This document shows positions 47,769-58,565 of a stretch of DNA of 64,000 bases, piece by piece. Source of the stretch: Adineta steineri (Eukaryota > Rotifera > Eurotatoria > Adinetida > Adinetidae); assembly GCA_905250115.1 (NCBI GenBank), contig CAJNOI010000125.1, positions 226,156-290,155 on the forward strand, given 5' to 3'. Made by a program: the position numbers and the translations under genes. Below the pieces are notes generated by a model. It did no database searches and was not told the origin of the DNA. It saw only the letters and a program-made list of their open reading frames with translations. Position 1 is the stretch's first letter, and every line of letters starts with the position of its first letter.

Positions 47769-48344
47769 ATGACCACTAAATACGAGTATATGAACGAAGC
47801 GTCTACCGACCCAGAATTGATTTGCACTATTTGTCATTCACCTTTGGAAGATCCATGTTGTACTCCATGTGGTGAAACGTTTTGTCGTGAATGTATTACG
47901 AAGTGGATTCAGACACCAAATGTTTCTTGTCCTATTTGTCGAAAGGATCTGTCTATCGACGTTCTTACGCAACCTTCACGTAATGTTCGCAATATGCTTG
48001 ATCGAATTCCAGTCAAATGCATAGTTTGTGGACAAGATGACTTATGGCGAGGAAATTTTGATGATCACATTCAGAAAGTGTGTCCAAAGACAGTTGTATC
48101 CTGTTCAGCAGCAGATGTTAATTGTACATGGACAGGACAGCGTGATCAGCTCAATCAACACTTACTTGTTTGTCAGTTTGCATCAATTGACAAAGTTAAG
48201 CCTGCTATCACCGAGTTAATTACAGAATATCAACAACTGAAAGATCAGGTAACTCGGCAGATCCCTCAAATAAACGAACAACAGAACGAAATTAAACGAC
48301 TTAAAGAACAACTTATCCAAAAAGACACTCAATTAGGTAAATGA
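47769..48344 (+). CDS. RING / TRAF-type zinc finger protein with coiled coil (191 aa)
   Basis: An intronless frame. Residues about 18-58 form a RING (CTIC, then TPCGETFCREC, then CPIC), residues about 80-135 a TRAF-like zinc finger (CIVC, HIQKVCP, HLLVC), and the last 45 residues a coiled coil (NEQQNEIKRLKEQLIQK). Proteins of this layout act as E3 ubiquitin ligases or adaptors. The RING position normally held by the histidine ligand (PCGHTFC) is a glutamate here, so zinc binding at that site may be weakened. The frame ends in GGTAAATGA, which also reads as a splice donor, so the gene may continue into an exon I could not find. Animal homologues usually have a C-terminal binding domain that is missing here. 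Confidence 0.8.
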   Translation: MTTKYEYMNEASTDPELICTICHSPLEDPCCTPCGETFCRECITKWIQTPNVSCPICRKDLSIDVLTQPSRNVRNMLDRIPVKCIVCGQDDLWRGNFDDHIQKVCPKTVVSCSAADVNCTWTGQRDQLNQHLLVCQFASIDKVKPAITELITEYQQLKDQVTRQIPQINEQQNEIKRLKEQLIQKDTQLGK

Positions 48345-50230
48345 ATATCGATTCATGCTTTACGAGTATATATACTTAAAAGACGACAGCAGCCTTTATA
48401 ATGACCAGAATGATGTGTATAAAGTTGAACATTATCTACTATATACATCAGTAGTATTGCAAGCATTAGTATGTGATCGAGAGTTATCAGAACACAAACC
48501 CATTCACTCTAAAAGAAGCGTTTTTTCTCGGAAATCGCAAATCGTTATACAAACCGCTTGAAAATTCGCGAATTCCGGTGTACTATTGAGAGTAAAGTCG
48601 TGAAGATATCTGATGAGGCGATATTTGAGGATATTGATAAGGGCAATGAGTTTAACGTAATCTATATAATAATGTTAAGTGCCACGGCTGGTCCCTGTCC
48701 CATTGGTCAGTTTGCTGACCAATTAGATTTCGAGGTTAGTGGTGAAAGGTCAACTACCTCTATAAGAAAGCGAGTCTCAGCACGCTTATATAGGATTACC
48801 CAAATGTTCTCAAGAGGTAGTATAAAGAAGTATCCCTAGGTCCTCAAGATCTATGATACACAGATTCCCATAGGTTCTTAAAGTGAGGTTATAAGGCTAT
48901 AAAGCTGGAAGCGACATGCTCTATAAGAAATTGTGCGATATAAGACTATGAGGCCGTAGAACTATCTATGAACATAATATCAAGAGTCGGCATAGTCTTA
49001 TCGGATGACAGGTCAAAGTTTTGAGGTCATACGTTAAATGAGATGAGAGCAGCCGTACAGTATGCACGGGTTGTTGCTAGTACGCTTATATGTTTCTGCT
49101 GGATGCTTAAAACAAAGCGTGAATAGATTTCAGATTTTTGACGTTCTTAACCATTATGGTGATAATAATTTTTGTTTTCCTAATGATTGCGGAAGAGTTC
49201 TACTCCAAGGAGAACAGAAAGCAAGAAGTAAAAGGAAGGTGAAAAGCAGTAGCCGCTTAAGATCTAGCACATTCTCAGATGGATCACATTGTCTAGATAT
49301 GAGTAAGGAGAATTATCAAAAAACGATAAATTTTTTAGATAATTTTGATAGACCTTTACTGCTTTATTTTTGCATTGACTTGACAGATTCGATTTTTAAG
49401 CAAGTTTACAAAATACTAGGTTAGTCATCCGATTTTATTTTCTAATTGTTTCGAAATTCTATGTTTACGATCTATAATTGCATGAGCTAACATATATCCA
49501 GTTGAGCTAGTTTTTATGATCACTACATTTATAATAAGATGCAAGCTTTCGATAAATTTTCGGTTTTTATTTTCTTTAAAAATGAGTGAAACAATTTATC
49601 TATTCCGGCACGCAACAACTGTTTCCTTTGATTTAGAAAACCAAAAACGCATCGCCATAGAATCTGTTACACACAAACTCGATAGTAATTATTCATTAAG
49701 CATGATATTCTTTTAGATGAAAATCAAACGCTACATATTTTTTTATTATGGGATACTTTTGAATATATCTTTTGTCGTAATAAATCCTTTACTATGCGAG
49801 TTCTACTGAGCTAAGAGAATACAACGCTTGTTTCATCCGGCATGAAAGAGATGGATGCAACGATGGTGGTCGCATTTGTCCAATATGCTATAACTATTCA
49901 TACGTCTTATAATCGGAATTTATTTACTGAACTTATATTTCCTAAAGCTTGAAAACAAAAATTATTGAGAAAACTCTGGTTATTGTCGTTCCAGCTCTTT
50001 ACATGCCATACAGTTTCCAACTATCTCATTTCTTTACAAAGATTGATCAAAACTTAATACAATTGATGAACAGCATTTTGATCCTCATTGTTCTCTCTGC
50101 ATGGTATCGTTAACTAAGCAAGCTGTCAACAAACTTTGCTTCACAAGTGACTCTAATAGTTTACTAGAGCTCTTGGTAAATAATTGTTTACAAATAATCG
50201 CTGTTAGACTATTCACTTGCTCCAAAATAT
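48345..50230. other. Region without a supportable gene
   Basis: Several short plus-strand frames (48558-48839, 49062-49424, 49516-49716) have mixed composition but no domain, intron pattern or repeat that supports them. The block 48600-49050 is somewhat less AT-rich. A missing 3' exon of the RING gene could lie here. Confidence 0.4.
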
Positions 50231-50870
50231 CTGCTTTCGAGTGAGCAAAAGAGGTGAACATGATTTTTATCGGAAATATTCATTTGTCATATGATGTCCA
50301 ATGTGTTAACCAACTGGCGACCTTTGCTTCCAATTGAGCAACTAAAGAGGAGAACAGGATTCTCGTNNNNNNNNNNACCTTTGCTTCCAATTGAGCAACT
50401 AAAGAGGAGAACAGGATTCTCGTGGGAAATATTCATTTGTTATGTGATGTTCAATGAGTTAACCAACGGGCAACCTTTGCTTCCAAGTGAACAAAAGAGG
50501 TAAACAGGGTTCTCGTGGGAGATATTCATTTGGTATAGGATGTTCGATTAGCTGTCTATCCTGCAATCTTTGCTTCCAAGTGAGCAACGAAGATAAATAG
50601 AGTCCTTATGGAAAACAAGCATTTGGTATGTGATATTCGATTAGCTGAATAACTTGCAACATTTGCTTCTAAGTGAGCAAAAGAGGTGAACAAGATTCTA
50701 ATGCAAAATATTCATTTGGTATATGATCTAAAATAAACTGTTCCATTCACAACGTTTACTTTGGAATGAGCGAAAAAGGTGAACAGGAACTTCCTGGGAA
50801 TTATTCATTTGTGCTGTGAGCTTCAATTGATGTAGAAGATATTAAAACCAGTTTTCGAACTTTGCAATGA
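50230..50870. repeat. 93-bp tandem repeat array, first block
   Basis: Units share CTTTGCTTCCAAGTGAGCAA, AAAGAGGTGAACAGGATTCT and ATATTCATTTGGTATGTGAT. About six units are seen, interrupted by a 10-base gap. Copies differ by substitutions, so the array is old. Confidence 0.85.
50367..50376. other. Assembly gap (10 N) flanked by an exact 47-bp duplication
   Basis: The 47 bases before the gap (50320-50366) are identical to the 47 bases after it (50377-50423). Within a 93-bp array this suggests two contig ends that overlap and were joined by a nominal gap. Confidence 0.9.
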
Positions 50871-51299
50871 ACACGAGTAAGTTTATATTAAAGTGAATGG
50901 TTTCTTGCCGTATTATTTTCTATAAGACTATCGCATGAAAAACCATGCTTTACACTTAGTAAAATATATGAATAAATACAGTATTACACGTATTCACTTT
51001 TCATATGGATCCGGACTGCCTCTTCCTCATAAAAATGACACGAAAAAGTGTAATAAATAAGGGAACCAAGCAATCCTAGTTTATATTCGTTATTTTTATA
51101 GTCATCAAGTAGTCAGATAACTTCTGTCTTATATTCTACGACAGCAGAATAGGTGATCATAGAAATAATAACAAATATCCATGTACTGCATGGATCTCAA
51201 TCAGTTGAGTAAAGTGCAATTCTATTCTCTAACCGATCAAGGAATACCGACATCACACTGGCACTTGCACTGTAGACGATAATATTTCTATTTGATCTA

Positions 51300-52380
51300 C
51301 AACGAGTCGGTTAAACCAGAAGCATTACGTCCAAGTGGCTCTAAATAGATGAACAGAATTCTGCTGGAAAATATTGATTTACCACGTAATATTCGATAAG
51401 TTGACTGACTGGCAACCCTTACTTCCAAGTGAGCAAAAGAGATGAACAGAATCCTAGTGGAAAATATTCATTTGGTATGTGATATCCGAAGAGCTGACTA
51501 ACTAGCAATCTTTGCTTCAAAGTGAGCAAAAGAGGTGAGCAGAATCCTGCTGGAAAATATTCATTTGGTATGTGATATTCGATTACCTGACTAACTTGCA
51601 ACCTTTGTTTCCAAGTGAGCAAAAGAGGTGAGCAGAATCCTGATGGAAAATATTCATTTGGTATGTGATGTTGGAAGAGCAGATTACCTGGCAAACTTTG
51701 CTTCCAAGTGAGCCAAAGAGGCGAACGAGATCCTCGTGGGAAATATTCATTCGGTATGTGATGCCCGAAGGGCTGATTCACTGGCAAACTTTGCTTTCAA
51801 GAAAACCAAAGTAGCAAATGAAGTAGTCATGAAAAATATTCATTTAGCATGTGATGTTCGATGAGGTGAACAACTGGCAATCTTTGCTTTCAAGTGAGTA
51901 GAAGAGGTGAACAGGATACTCGTGGGAAATATTCATTTGGTATGCGATTTCGGAACAGCTAATTAAGTCGCAGTCTTTGCTTTTAAGTGAGCAACGAAGG
52001 TGAGCAGAATCCTGATGGGAAACATTCATTTGGTAGGTGATGTTTAACGAGCTTATTCACTGAAAATGTTCGCTTTGAAAACAGTAAAAGTGATGAACAG
52101 AGCTTTCGTAAGAAATATTTTTTTGATATATAGTGTTCGATCAGCTGACTAATCTGTAATCTTTGCTTCGAAATGAACAAAAGAGGTGAATAGAACATTT
52201 TTGAGAGATGTTCATTTGCACATGATGTTCGATTTGTTGACTAACTTGCAAGCTTTGCTTCCAAGGCAGAAAAAGAGGTAAACATAATCCTGGTGAAAAT
52301 ATTCATTTCGTATGTGACGTTCGATGAACACACGAATTCGTAAGTTTTGTGTCAAAATAAACAAAAAAAATTACCAGTAC
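51300..52380. repeat. 93-bp tandem repeat array, second block
   Basis: About eleven units of the same repeat as at 50230-50870. The period is a multiple of three, and on the minus strand 51787-51419 stays open through four units, encoding a 31-residue repeated peptide (HIPNEYFPSGFCSPLLLTWK as the recurring core). Other units carry stops, so coding is doubtful. Between the two blocks, 50880-51290 is unrelated sequence. Confidence 0.85.
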
Positions 52381-52595
52381 TGTCGTGGAAGATATTCACT
52401 ATACATATAATCTCCGTCGCATATGAGTTATATCGGTTTTGTCTGGCTTCATTAAAAATAACTAGACAAAGATTTTTATGTTGGTGTGAACACAACAAAG
52501 ACTTACAATGACTTATATTGTTTTCATTAAAAACCAATCTGCTAGGCCCAACGCTTGCTTTTCAGCAAGCAATATTTGCCGATAATCACTAATCA

Positions 52596-52681
52596 AAGAA
52601 ATAAATAAATGTAGTCTTAAAAGAAATAAATAAATGTAGTCTTAAAAGAAATAAATAAATGTAGTCTTAAAAGAAATAAAT
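52596..52681 (+). repeat. 25-bp tandem repeat, about 3.5 copies
   Basis: Units AAGAAATAAATAAATGTAGTCTTAA at 52596, 52621 and 52646 appear identical, with a partial fourth copy. Confidence 0.9.
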
Positions 52682-52925
52682 GCAAACTTTATTTTGGCGA
52701 CTCGTTACAAAGCTTTAGTATCATATGTCTTTGGAAGGTGTTGTGCAGGAAAAGGACACGCAGGGTAGGTAGGTGAGGATGAGCTAAACAAGTTTAATTC
52801 CAAACTACTTGAGACGCGCTTTGTCTCTGTTTAAAGGTCTCATCAGGCAGATTTTGGAATTAGTGTTATCGGCATAAAATATTCGTATCTCAAATTCAAA
52901 ACAAAGTTATCGAAGTTCAAAGTTA

Positions 52926-53010
52926 GGATGAGTGTGTGAGTTTCAAATAGAAAACAGGGTGTGAGTGGGTGGATGGGAGTGTGACGCGTGACAATATCAC
53001 CCACAATGTA
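52926..53010. repeat. Degenerate telomere-like repeat
   Basis: GGATGAGTGTGTGAG and GGGTGTGAGTGGGTGGATGGG on the left with only a short C-rich remnant (ATCACCCACA) on the right. Confidence 0.5.
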
Positions 53011-54256
53011 TTTATTAAAAGTTTTATTTTATTAGTCTTATTATGATTGTATTTATTGATGAAATATTTTATTTCTTAAGTCTTTATAGAAATAATTTGT
53101 TTCTTTCTCTGGGGATGTAGATGTCAATGATATACAAATAAATGATATTTAGATTGCTCTATCTTATTACTAAAATCATTTAGATCAATAACTTACTAAA
53201 ATCAGATTGTTGAAATAGAACGAATTGAGAAAATTGTAATAATCAGCTATTGTATATGTACCACAATACGTATTATTTTCAGTGAATAATTGGTTTGTTA
53301 ATTGTGTAAAGGTATGTAACTCTTCAATGATCTGTCTTTTCTTACAACTAAAAAAACAATTTAAAGTAAAATATTCAAGAAAAAGAAATCTTATAAAAAA
53401 GCAACTCAGTATGATATGAGATACGAACAATTTCAACTAATCTCGAATTCTCGAGAGTACAGATGGACGATGAGAATGATATTCTCATTCACAATATAAA
53501 AATTCTTGGGTAGCATCGAAGATTATAAATTGTTTTATTTCTCATATATCTTTTGAATATATAGAACTATATGTTTGAATTTGAGTATAAGTTAAATGGA
53601 GCACTAACACATTCACTCATTCATAAAATTACTAATAGAAATTATCTAAATTAATATATAGACATCGATTTTAAATTAATAATATCTTTTTTATCGATGA
53701 ACTTCATCATTTTCGTCTGTCAGTATTAATAAAACTTAAAAAAATATTTGTTTCATAAAACTAAACATTTCAGACCATCAAAAAATTCTATATTCATTAG
53801 AAAATTTATTTGGTAAATAAACACAAGGATTGAACAAAAAATGATAAGAAATCTACATGTAACAAACCTATACCGTTATTGAATTAAGCAAAACAAAACA
53901 TTATACGTACGTCAAAAAAATAAATTTGTAGAAAATAACATAAATCATTACCAAATATGCATTTGACAAAATATTTTTCATTGATTCATATTAACGAATT
54001 ACCTGAATAATATCGAAGGTAAAAACGTGGACGGTAATGTGGTGAAAGCATTTAGATCGAAAATAAATATATTAAAAGCAATCAGGCCAAAAATAAGAAC
54101 ATCAAAAAAGGAAAGAATCGAAAAATAAAAACGTCGAAAAGTCAAGATATTGCTAATCAGATTGTCGAAAGTATACCTGTCACAAAGCAAACGTTTCTAT
54201 AATATAGAATTACATAATTTTCATATTGATATAGACTAATTCGAAAAAAAAAATAT

Positions 54257-54318
54257 CTTGAGTGTTAATGTGAAATGATAACATCACTCACTTCCAAACC
54301 ACATTCACACTTCTTATT
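54257..54318. repeat. Degenerate telomere-like inverted repeat
   Basis: CTTGAGTGTTAATGTG on the left; ATCACTCACTTCC and CCACATTCACAC on the right. The family ends are still recognisable. Confidence 0.45.
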
Positions 54319-54811
54319 ACATTTCTATTACCTGAATATAATATATAAAATTCAATTCGAGATGATGAAAGAAATATTTATTATAATTACAACAAGAAAT
54401 AAACGAACTAATATAATAATATTAACCCTTTAGAGTAACACTCTTTTCAAAACATTCAAATAAAATAATATCACTAGATACATGATTGGAATTTAATTCT
54501 ATTGTGTTAATTAACATCTAAAATTATTGATGAAAACTCTTATTTGTTAGATTTGTCATAGTTATAAAGTTCATAATGTATTGTAATAAATCAAAGATGA
54601 TGGAACTGTTTTAACTCATTGATAATAAAATCAATAGGAATTAATTCTTTTTTTAAATTCGAACAATTACTGAAACTATCAGCCAAAACAAAATCCAAGA
54701 GAAATATTTATTAAATAATAATGTAATAAATAGTCAAAAACTAATTCTTATATGAACTATGCATATTATAGATGAAAGTTATATATATGGATTTCTTTTA
54801 CTAATTTTTAT

Positions 54812-54924
54812 AAGAAAATGTTGCTCTGGCAGACTAGTGTTACCACCAATCCGCACGTTTTCGTCATCGCAACATGTTTTAATCATATTAAGATTATTTA
54901 CCTCTTGGTAAGTTTGTAATAAGC
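54812..54924 (-). ncRNA. Spliced-leader RNA-like gene, minus copy
   Basis: On the minus strand, GCTTATTACAAACTTACC followed by AAGAG ends in a splice donor GTAAAT at 54901-54896. This closely resembles the bdelloid spliced leader as I remember it (GGCTTATTACAACTTACC, then AAGAG). Downstream, ATGTTGC (54875-54869) can pair with GCAACAT (54824-54818), enclosing a hairpin ATTGGTG-GTAA-CACTAGT. A second copy lies divergently at 55058, and its hairpin differs by pair-preserving changes (one A-U to G-C, two wobble pairs). A shared upstream block (GACATAGTAGATGTCGTGCA here) may be a snRNA-type promoter element. I did not identify an Sm site with confidence. RNA length would be about 105-113 nt. Confidence 0.7.
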
Positions 54925-55057
54925 AATGTAACTCGAAAGTCTGTAGTGCACGACATCTACTATGTCCTTACACATTTTACTTTTTTTTGTGTTCTATCAG
55001 TAAAATATTTAAAAAGACAAAATAGATATCGTGCATCACCTACTATCAAGAAAAGTT
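54925..55057. promoter_or_regulatory. Shared upstream region of the divergent SL RNA-like genes
   Basis: The 133 bp between the two leaders contains, in inverted orientation, a conserved block about 20-45 bases before each leader: GACATAGTAGATGTCGTGCA (minus) and GACAAAATAGATATCGTGCA (plus, 55016-55035). The position fits a proximal sequence element. The middle is T-rich and not conserved. Confidence 0.5.
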
Positions 55058-55170
55058 GCTTATTACAATTTACTAAGAGGTAAATGATCTTAACTGATCA
55101 AATATATATGTTGCAATGACGAAAATATGCAGATTAATGATAACATTAATTTGCCAGAGCAACATTTTTT
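55058..55170 (+). ncRNA. Spliced-leader RNA-like gene, plus copy
   Basis: GCTTATTACAATTTACTAAG then AG is followed by the donor GTAAAT at 55080. The leader differs from the minus copy by a one-base deletion and two substitutions. ATGTTGC at 55108-55114 pairs with GCAACAT at 55159-55165, and the perfect 7-bp hairpin ATTAATG-ATAA-CATTAAT lies inside. TTGCCAGAGCAACAT closes the conserved 3' part. This copy has drifted more in the leader than the minus copy, so it may be a variant or decaying gene; the paired stems argue that both were under RNA-level selection. Confidence 0.65.
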
Positions 55171-55184
55171 TTTAAACAAAGACT

Positions 55185-56237
55185 AAAACTATAATATGAT
55201 TGTCTGTATATCTATTTTGATTCATCACAAACATCATGGAATCTATATTATAGCATAATATTAATTAAATGCAAAGTAAAGAGTTTAATTACTGGAAAAA
55301 TTAATTTGTAAGAAAATAAAACTTATATAGATGACTATTAATTCTTAGCTGTTTCAGTAGGATCAACTTGTAATATCTGTTTTTATCAATTTTAAAATCA
55401 CTAAGACAACGCTATATTGTCCCAATATGAAAGTGTAGCTGAATGATGATTAAATCCATTTTCTATGTGTAATATTCATTGAAAGATAATATTATAATAA
55501 TTATCAATTATAGAAGAATTCAAATCAATTATGTTGTATTTTTTAATTTTACTCGAAAACATAAGAATAACTTGAATAGTCTAGAATATATATGTGAATG
55601 CTTATTGGAATTATTTATCTATTTTTATGGTCTATTCTAATTGATGTAGATCTTTACTAAAGTAAATATTTTTCTTATTTAAGTTATTCATACTTAACAA
55701 TTAATGCAATCAGTGAAATCAAACAAGAAGATGTATTAGGCTTACATATGAATATTCTACAGCTTTGATAAAAAAAAGTACAGTAAATAATTTTCTTGTT
55801 ATTTACGATCTATATTTGTTTCAGTTGAAATTCAACTTCATTTTTAAACTGATCGAGAACGTGTTTCTTGAATTAAATTATTTTTATCGAAATTAAAAAT
55901 TTTCTTTTTTTTGAAGTAACATAAAAAAAAGTAATGAAACATCAGGTATGTCATTTATCTTAAGTTCACATGAAGAAAATACAAGAAGTAGCTCATATTT
56001 TATTTATTTCGAGTGTCGGTTTGGGTGGAGGATGTGCGTGTAGTTGTTGGCAGTATAAATATAATACAGTTCTCTTGAATGATCATCTGGAAAGTCTTTT
56101 ATTTCAATTTAAACAAAAAAGTCGAAAGTTCATCTTCTTCAACGAGATAACTACAATTATCCGCGACTACATTTAAATGTCTCCACGCAATTGTTCTCAT
56201 CGTTAAATTGAGGTCTTTGGCATGTTCTCCGATTTCG
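55185..56237. other. AT-rich intergenic region
   Basis: No gene or repeat that I can support; the 68-residue plus-strand frame at 55970-56176 has no recognisable features. Confidence 0.45.
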
Positions 56238-56423
56238 TCACCATTTTACGACTATCGGACAAATGCAGCAGCTCTAAAATATGAAAGTATGAATATATTT
56301 TGATAAATATGACTTTACCAGTAGAATAGCGATACAAACGCCAACAACAATCACGAAAATAACTACAGCAACAAGAGCACAAACGGCTGCAACACCGACT
56401 AATCCAAGAAAAATTAATACCAT
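56238..56423 (-). CDS. Possible tiny single-pass membrane protein (46 aa, two exons)
   Basis: Minus-strand exons 56423-56319 and 56273-56238 join in phase 0 across a 45-bp GT-AG intron. The product is almost wholly one long hydrophobic segment (MVLIFLGLVGVAAVCALVAV, continuing to AILL) followed by a short cysteine-rich tail, SCCICPIVVKW. The tail cysteines could be lipid-anchored. A TTTTAG acceptor lies nine bases before the ATG. It falls below usual gene-calling length limits. Support is the clean splice pair, the sharp hydrophobic composition and the acceptor; I know no homologue, and a first exon of a longer splice form is possible. Confidence 0.45.
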
Positions 56424-56429
56424 GTATTC

Positions 56430-57470
56430 GAACTAAAAGATTGATCAAATAAAATTTATTAATTGATATATATATCAAAACAAAGTGACGATTTTCTAGC
56501 GTCAAGTCGAAAAAAAATAAGTGCTATACAATAGATTTTTCGTTTCTAACTATACTACATGTACAAGACTAAATGTGTATAGAGAAAAAAGTGAAAATAG
56601 AACAAGATGTAAGACACTTTTTCTTTCTTGATGACCTATTTAAATCTCTATTATAAATGACTCATCATCATCATCATTATCGACAACGGTGATATGTTAT
56701 ATCTCCAAACCGTACGCGAAGAAATACAGAATAATACGAAAGCCATAGAAAAACTTCGTGTGTCAATAAATGATCGTATTTCTGTGTGTCCAATAGCAAT
56801 ACTTGCGGGAAATATGATAACAACAAAACAGAGGCGCCCCGATGACTACAAACCAAGAGATCATACAATTTATCCAATAAAAATAAGTCATGTTCTGCAG
56901 AATATAAGAAGATGGACGTAAGTCAGAGTGTAGAGAATACTCACATCCTCAATATTAGCTGAAAATAAAATCATCAATAGAGTTTTATTTTAATTTTCTT
57001 ACAACATTTTAATAAAATATCGATATGAATATAATATATTAAAAACATTTTCAGAATGTTTCTTGTTTTAGTTATTGATCAAGATAATATGTAGAATTCG
57101 AAAATATTATAAAATTGTATTTCTTCATATTTGTGCAGTAAAATTATTGCTCTTTTTTTTGTTAAAAATACTTTTACCTGAAATATATTATCAACTACTT
57201 ATACTGAGTATATGCAGAAATGTTTTTTTTATAATTCTAGCAGCTTTAATATATTCTCTATTATATATATATTTGATATTATATGTAAGAACAAAAAGAG
57301 ATAGATTATTCATAAAGAACATTTTATGTTGGCCAGATTTCAAAATTTTAGACATCAACTCTATCTTTACTATTCTTAAATTACTGTATGTTATTTCATG
57401 TTCGATGCTATAACCAAAATTTATAAAACCGAGAAGTATCACTCATTAACTTCTTTTCTTGGATGTCCTA
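56430..57470. other. Intergenic, AT-rich
   Basis: The hydrophobic 112-residue plus-strand frame at 57075-57413 is biased by poor AT-rich sequence and has no motif. A degenerate telomere-like pair (GTCAGAGTGTAGAG, CTCACATCCTCAA) lies near 56920-56958. Nothing else seen. Confidence 0.45.
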
Positions 57471-57479
57471 TGTAAATAA

Positions 57480-58565
57480 CCCCAGATATGTTATTATTAT
57501 AGTAATCTATCAGTAACACCTTTAACAAAAATGTTTGGTGCTGTACCAAGTAACCTTGATAAACCACCAATTGTTGCTGAATATACAACAGCTAGAAGAA
57601 AATCTATGAAAACAAAATTTCATACATTTGATTTATTCAAGTTCTAAAAATACCTTTCTTTATATTGTTATATTTTTTATCTTCGGATGTTGTCATTATA
57701 AGACGATCTGATTTTTTCTATGGTAATTGAAAACGTTGCTTTAATGTTACACGATTTTTTGGTTCTCTAAATAATTGAAATAAAAAGTTAAGAATTTTAT
57801 TTTAGTTTATTTCATATACGGCTCTTCTATATCTAATGGATTTAAAACAACTCCTTTTACGACATGTCCATTGGATGATTCAATTTCAGTTAGATCAAAT
57901 GTTTTTATAAAAAGTTTGGAAATTTTTTCCGGTTTTTTCCCTTCAAAATCATTTATTTACCATTTACTACAGCTGTAGCTTCTTTAGCACCATTTTTCTT
58001 TTCATGATATCCTTTAGTATGACTTTCAAGTTCATTAGTTATTGCTAATGCAACCCGTAACATAATTGATGTTGCTGCTGAATTACTAATCCACATTAAA
58101 CACTAATAAATACCATTTTGTTGAAGTTTCAACAAGGCTTAAAACAAATAATGCAATTCGTCGATGAAGATTAACAGATTCAACAGCAAAAGCTAGTGTC
58201 ATACTTCCAAAGAAAAGTGTTAACTATTATATATTTAAAACAATGTGATGCAACAGTTTCAGCAGGTAAAATATCAGCCTAAACTTATATATATATCTTA
58301 ATAAAATATCATGAAAGAAAATATATTTTCTTCGACCATTGAAAAAAGAGCTAATGGTATTGCTTCGAAAACCCAATAGATAGTTAAAATAGACACAATA
58401 TAACCACATCGTGCTTGCTAAATGTAAAATTATTAGAGAAGAAAACAAAACTATTTAACATACAGATGATTTACGAACAAGTGGTATTGGAAGAAGAACC
58501 AATGGTGTTAACAGAACAATTAATAAATGCCACCGTGGTTTACACCAATTTATTATGCGGATCAT
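57480..58565 (-). pseudogene. Truncated SLC13-type (Na+/di- or tricarboxylate, sulfate) transporter
   Basis: Minus-strand blocks in family order: an N-terminal exon MIRIINWCKPRWHLLIVLLT from 58565 with LLPIPL; after a GT-AG intron, YWVFEAIPLALFSM near 58380; TLFFGSMTLAFAVESVNLHR near 58180; MWISNSAATSIMLRVALAIT near 58080; and YSATIGGLSRLLGTAPNIF near 57540. These are SLC13 hallmarks (membrane entry helices, SNT-like motif, IGG..T..GT.PN). A frame break lies before TLFFGS, an in-frame stop occurs in the loop after LKQRFQLP, and the whole second half of the carrier is missing beyond 57480. I therefore call it a pseudogene; a spliced remnant using unseen exons cannot be excluded. Confidence 0.7.

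Larger units (their letters stand above)
52690..54810. other. AT-rich gene-poor region
   Basis: Apart from two degenerate telomere-like inverted repeats (52926-53010 and 54257-54318) I see no gene. Short minus-strand frames at 53185-53436 and 53999-54190 have no supporting features. Confidence 0.45.

Noticed and set aside
50230-52380. CRISPR-like array
   Set aside because: The 93-bp units repeat end to end with no unique spacers, in a eukaryotic context.
57075-57413. Hydrophobic 112-residue protein
   Set aside because: Leu/Ile/Tyr-rich translation of AT-rich DNA, overlapped by an open frame on the other strand; no motif or splice signals.
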